From Planctomycetaceae bacterium (GTDB taxonomy: Bacteria > Planctomycetota > Phycisphaerae > UBA1845 > UTPLA1), in contig CP030884.1 of the NCBI GenBank assembly GCA_006969385.1, positions 2,604,001 to 2,668,000 on the forward strand: a stretch of 64,000 nt of DNA, given 5' to 3'. A program made the position numbers and the translations under genes. Position 1 is the first letter of the stretch. Each line of letters begins with the position of its first letter. Below the pieces are notes generated by a model, which was given only the letters and a program-made list of their open reading frames with translations, was not told the DNA's origin and did no database searches. Positions 62,291 through 64,000 of the stretch are shown piece after piece.

Positions 62291-64000
62291 CTAATCCGCA
62301 TCCATATCGAAGCACACCGCCTCACGATCGTTTCGTAAGATTAACTTCCCCTGTGCCAAGACGGGGTGGTTCCACGTTTTGCGATCGAAAACTTGTCGCA
62401 CGGCCAGCTCATTAAAATCATCAGGCGTGGCATCGACCAATATAAGATCGCCGTCTTCGCCCAGAACGAGCAGTCCATCTTTCACGAGCAGCACCTGCCC
62501 CCAACCGTACTTGCCGTTTTTCCATTGACGGCTACCGTCGGCAAGATCGATGCACGTGAGAATGCCTTCGTCGAGGCCATAGGCATAACCGTCTTTACAA
62601 ACGAAGTCGTTGAATTTCGTCTTCAGGCGGTTGGAAATCCAGACCTCATCGACCGACCAACCGTCGTCAGTTTGTTGAACCTTTAAGCGCCGCATGCCTA
62701 GGCCGTAGCCCATGCTGATCAGAATGTCGTTGTCCGAGAGTTGCCACGGTTGCACGACCTTGGGCTGATCCGTTTGCCACGGATAAAACCACAGCTGCTC
62801 GCCGTCTTCAATGGCGTGACTGCTAAAGCCCGTGCCGTCGAGAATGACGATCTGCCGCACGCCGCCAAGCGAAACGAGATGCGGCGAACTGTACGCATCG
62901 GCACCGCCGTCGGCGCGCCAAGCAAGTTTGCCATCGGCTTGGTGGTAAGCCGCCAAGCGTCCGTTCTTGCCGTACAGCGCGACGATGACGAGATCGTTTA
63001 CCAACAGGGGTGATGACGCCGCGCCCCACATCGGCACGCCCGCGGGTGATGCTTCGGCCGTCCAGATCGGTTCGCCGGTCAACGCATCGAGACACGCCAG
63101 ATGCCCTTCGGGACCATAGGTATAAAGTCGTTCGTCTAAATAGGTCGGCGTGGCGCGCGGTCCGGGGCCGCCCGAGACTTCTTCGAAGCGATTGTCGCGC
63201 GCATATACCCAGCGCTCCGCACCCGTCTCCAGGTCGTAACACACGACGCATTCTTCGCCGCCGCGTTGTTCCTGCGTATAGGCGACCGGGCCGATGACGC
63301 AAAAACTCGACCAACCGATGCCGACGGGATGCCGCCAGCGCTCCTTCATCGTCGTGATGTCATTCGCCGCAAGCATTATTGGGCCGCGATACACCCCGTC
63401 GCGCTCGGCACCGCGAAAGCCGGGCCAGTCGCGCGGCGTTAGCGAATCGGGTAGGGCGAAGCCGGCGGCTTTGGGCTTCACGCCAAGTTCCCGGTAACCG
63501 GCCAGCGCCTGCTCGGCTTCGTTATTCCAGCGCCAGTCAAACACGAGTAAGCCTTCGCCGATTTGGCCTGCCGTCTTAACGCACAACCAAGGCGCGATGG
63601 CGATAATGGAAACGGCAATCAGCCCGCGCCGGCGCGCCGCCGGCGCGACGCGCTTCGTCGCCGCCCAGTAAAACACCATAATCATGGCCGCGATCGACGC
63701 GCCCCACAGCGCGATGAAGATCCGACCGAGCGGGTCGGCCAGCAGCGCGAGCGCGGCGCTCAGGACTCCGAAGCCGACCAGGCCACGCACCTTATCCGCG
63801 CGGCGGGCGCGACTGAACCCCAGCCACCAAATCAGGATAAAGGTTGCGCCCAACATCGGCGCGGCGAAGACCGCAACCAGCCGCGTAAGCGTCGGCTCGC
63901 CCGTCAGTTGCAGCGTGATAAACACGCCCAGCGCGAGCGCCGAGACGACGACCGGCGGCCAGATGCGAATTTGGCGCCGTGCGTCGGTCGCGTCTTCGAG
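62291..64000 (-). CDS. Membrane-anchored PQQ-type beta-propeller protein, 5' end outside window
   Basis: The frame stays open from the stop at 62291 to the right edge, so the N-terminus is missing; a GTG at 63925 is only an internal codon (the frame upstream reads IRIWPPVVVSALALG and is also hydrophobic). About four membrane helices are followed by a domain of PQQ-like blades with the W-motifs CVVCYDLETGAERWVYARDN, HLACLDALTGEPIWTAEASP and RLAAYHQADGKLAWRADGGA. The motif RDWPGFRGAERDGVYRG marks the family start. It resembles outer-surface 'PQQ-binding-like' proteins common in planctomycetes, with no known enzyme activity. Confidence 0.85.
   Translation of the reverse strand, partial: LEDATDARRQIRIWPPVVVSALALGVFITLQLTGEPTLTRLVAVFAAPMLGATFILIWWLGFSRARRADKVRGLVGFGVLSAALALLADPLGRIFIALWGASIAAMIMVFYWAATKRVAPAARRRGLIAVSIIAIAPWLCVKTAGQIGEGLLVFDWRWNNEAEQALAGYRELGVKPKAAGFALPDSLTPRDWPGFRGAERDGVYRGPIMLAANDITTMKERWRHPVGIGWSSFCVIGPVAYTQEQRGGEECVVCYDLETGAERWVYARDNRFEEVSGGPGPRATPTYLDERLYTYGPEGHLACLDALTGEPIWTAEASPAGVPMWGAASSPLLVNDLVIVALYGKNGRLAAYHQADGKLAWRADGGADAYSSPHLVSLGGVRQIVILDGTGFSSHAIEDGEQLWFYPWQTDQPKVVQPWQLSDNDILISMGYGLGMRRLKVQQTDDGWSVDEVWISNRLKTKFNDFVCKDGYAYGLDEGILTCIDLADGSRQWKNGKYGWGQVLLVKDGLLVLGEDGDLILVDATPDDFNELAVRQVFDRKTWNHPVLAQGKLILRNDREAVCFDMDAD

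Noticed and set aside
62291..63925. GTG at 63925 as true start of the propeller protein
   Set aside because: The frame continues upstream to the window edge with a hydrophobic, membrane-like sequence, so the gene is cut by the window.

Overview
The window looks like chromosomal DNA of a free-living aquatic planctomycete, probably near the Phycisphaerae. This is inferred, not proven. The support is: zinc-ribbon membrane proteins with the planctomycete-style CxxCxYxLxG...CPECG pattern, large secreted proteins, many short hairpin repeats between genes, and an integrase remnant of a type I associate with planctomycetes.

Region 1 (1-16.4 kb) is a light-use island. A DTE-type proton-pumping rhodopsin is followed by genes for its chromophore: blh (beta-carotene to retinal), crtY, crtE, crtI and crtB, tightly packed and partly overlapping. 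A small membrane protein and a seven-helix membrane protein of unknown function follow. Next come an FAD oxidoreductase, a type III polyketide synthase, an FAD monooxygenase and a methyltransferase, a set resembling phenolic-lipid/quinone pathways. The island ends in a decayed tyrosine integrase beside tRNA-Val(CAC). A 21/23-base copy of the tRNA 3' end lies at 1716-1738, in the same orientation. The simplest reading is that the whole photoheterotrophy cassette is a fossil integrative element fixed at this tRNA.

Region 2 (16.4-32.4 kb) is mixed: a lipoprotein alpha/beta hydrolase with a disordered linker, ArfB ribosome rescue, a small lipoprotein, an AT-richer protein combining a restriction-endonuclease-like and a PIN-like domain (possible defence gene, flanked by hairpin repeats), a phosphohexomutase homologue that has lost its catalytic residues, a giant secreted M64 metallopeptidase with nine FN3 domains, a zinc-ribbon membrane protein, a methyltransferase and a malic enzyme.

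Region 3 (32.5-53.8 kb) is an exopolysaccharide locus read almost entirely on the minus strand, with many start/stop overlaps. It has a Wza-type export protein, a WecG/TagA-type transferase, three GT4 and one GT39 glycosyltransferases, two PaaK/CapK-like adenylate-forming proteins, an alcohol dehydrogenase/Gfo-Idh fusion, two methyltransferases, a sulfotransferase, an O-antigen ligase/polymerase and a Wzx-type flippase. Together they suggest a sulfated, methylated surface polysaccharide. An eroded stretch at 50.6-51.5 kb may hold remains of a toxin-type gene.

Region 4 (54-64 kb) has a trypsin-like protease fused to a non-specific nuclease, two zinc-ribbon proteins (one with eight decapeptide repeats), aconitase, a secreted FG-GAP-like protein and a membrane-anchored PQQ-type beta-propeller that runs off the right edge. 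The first gene (1-1348) runs off the left edge.
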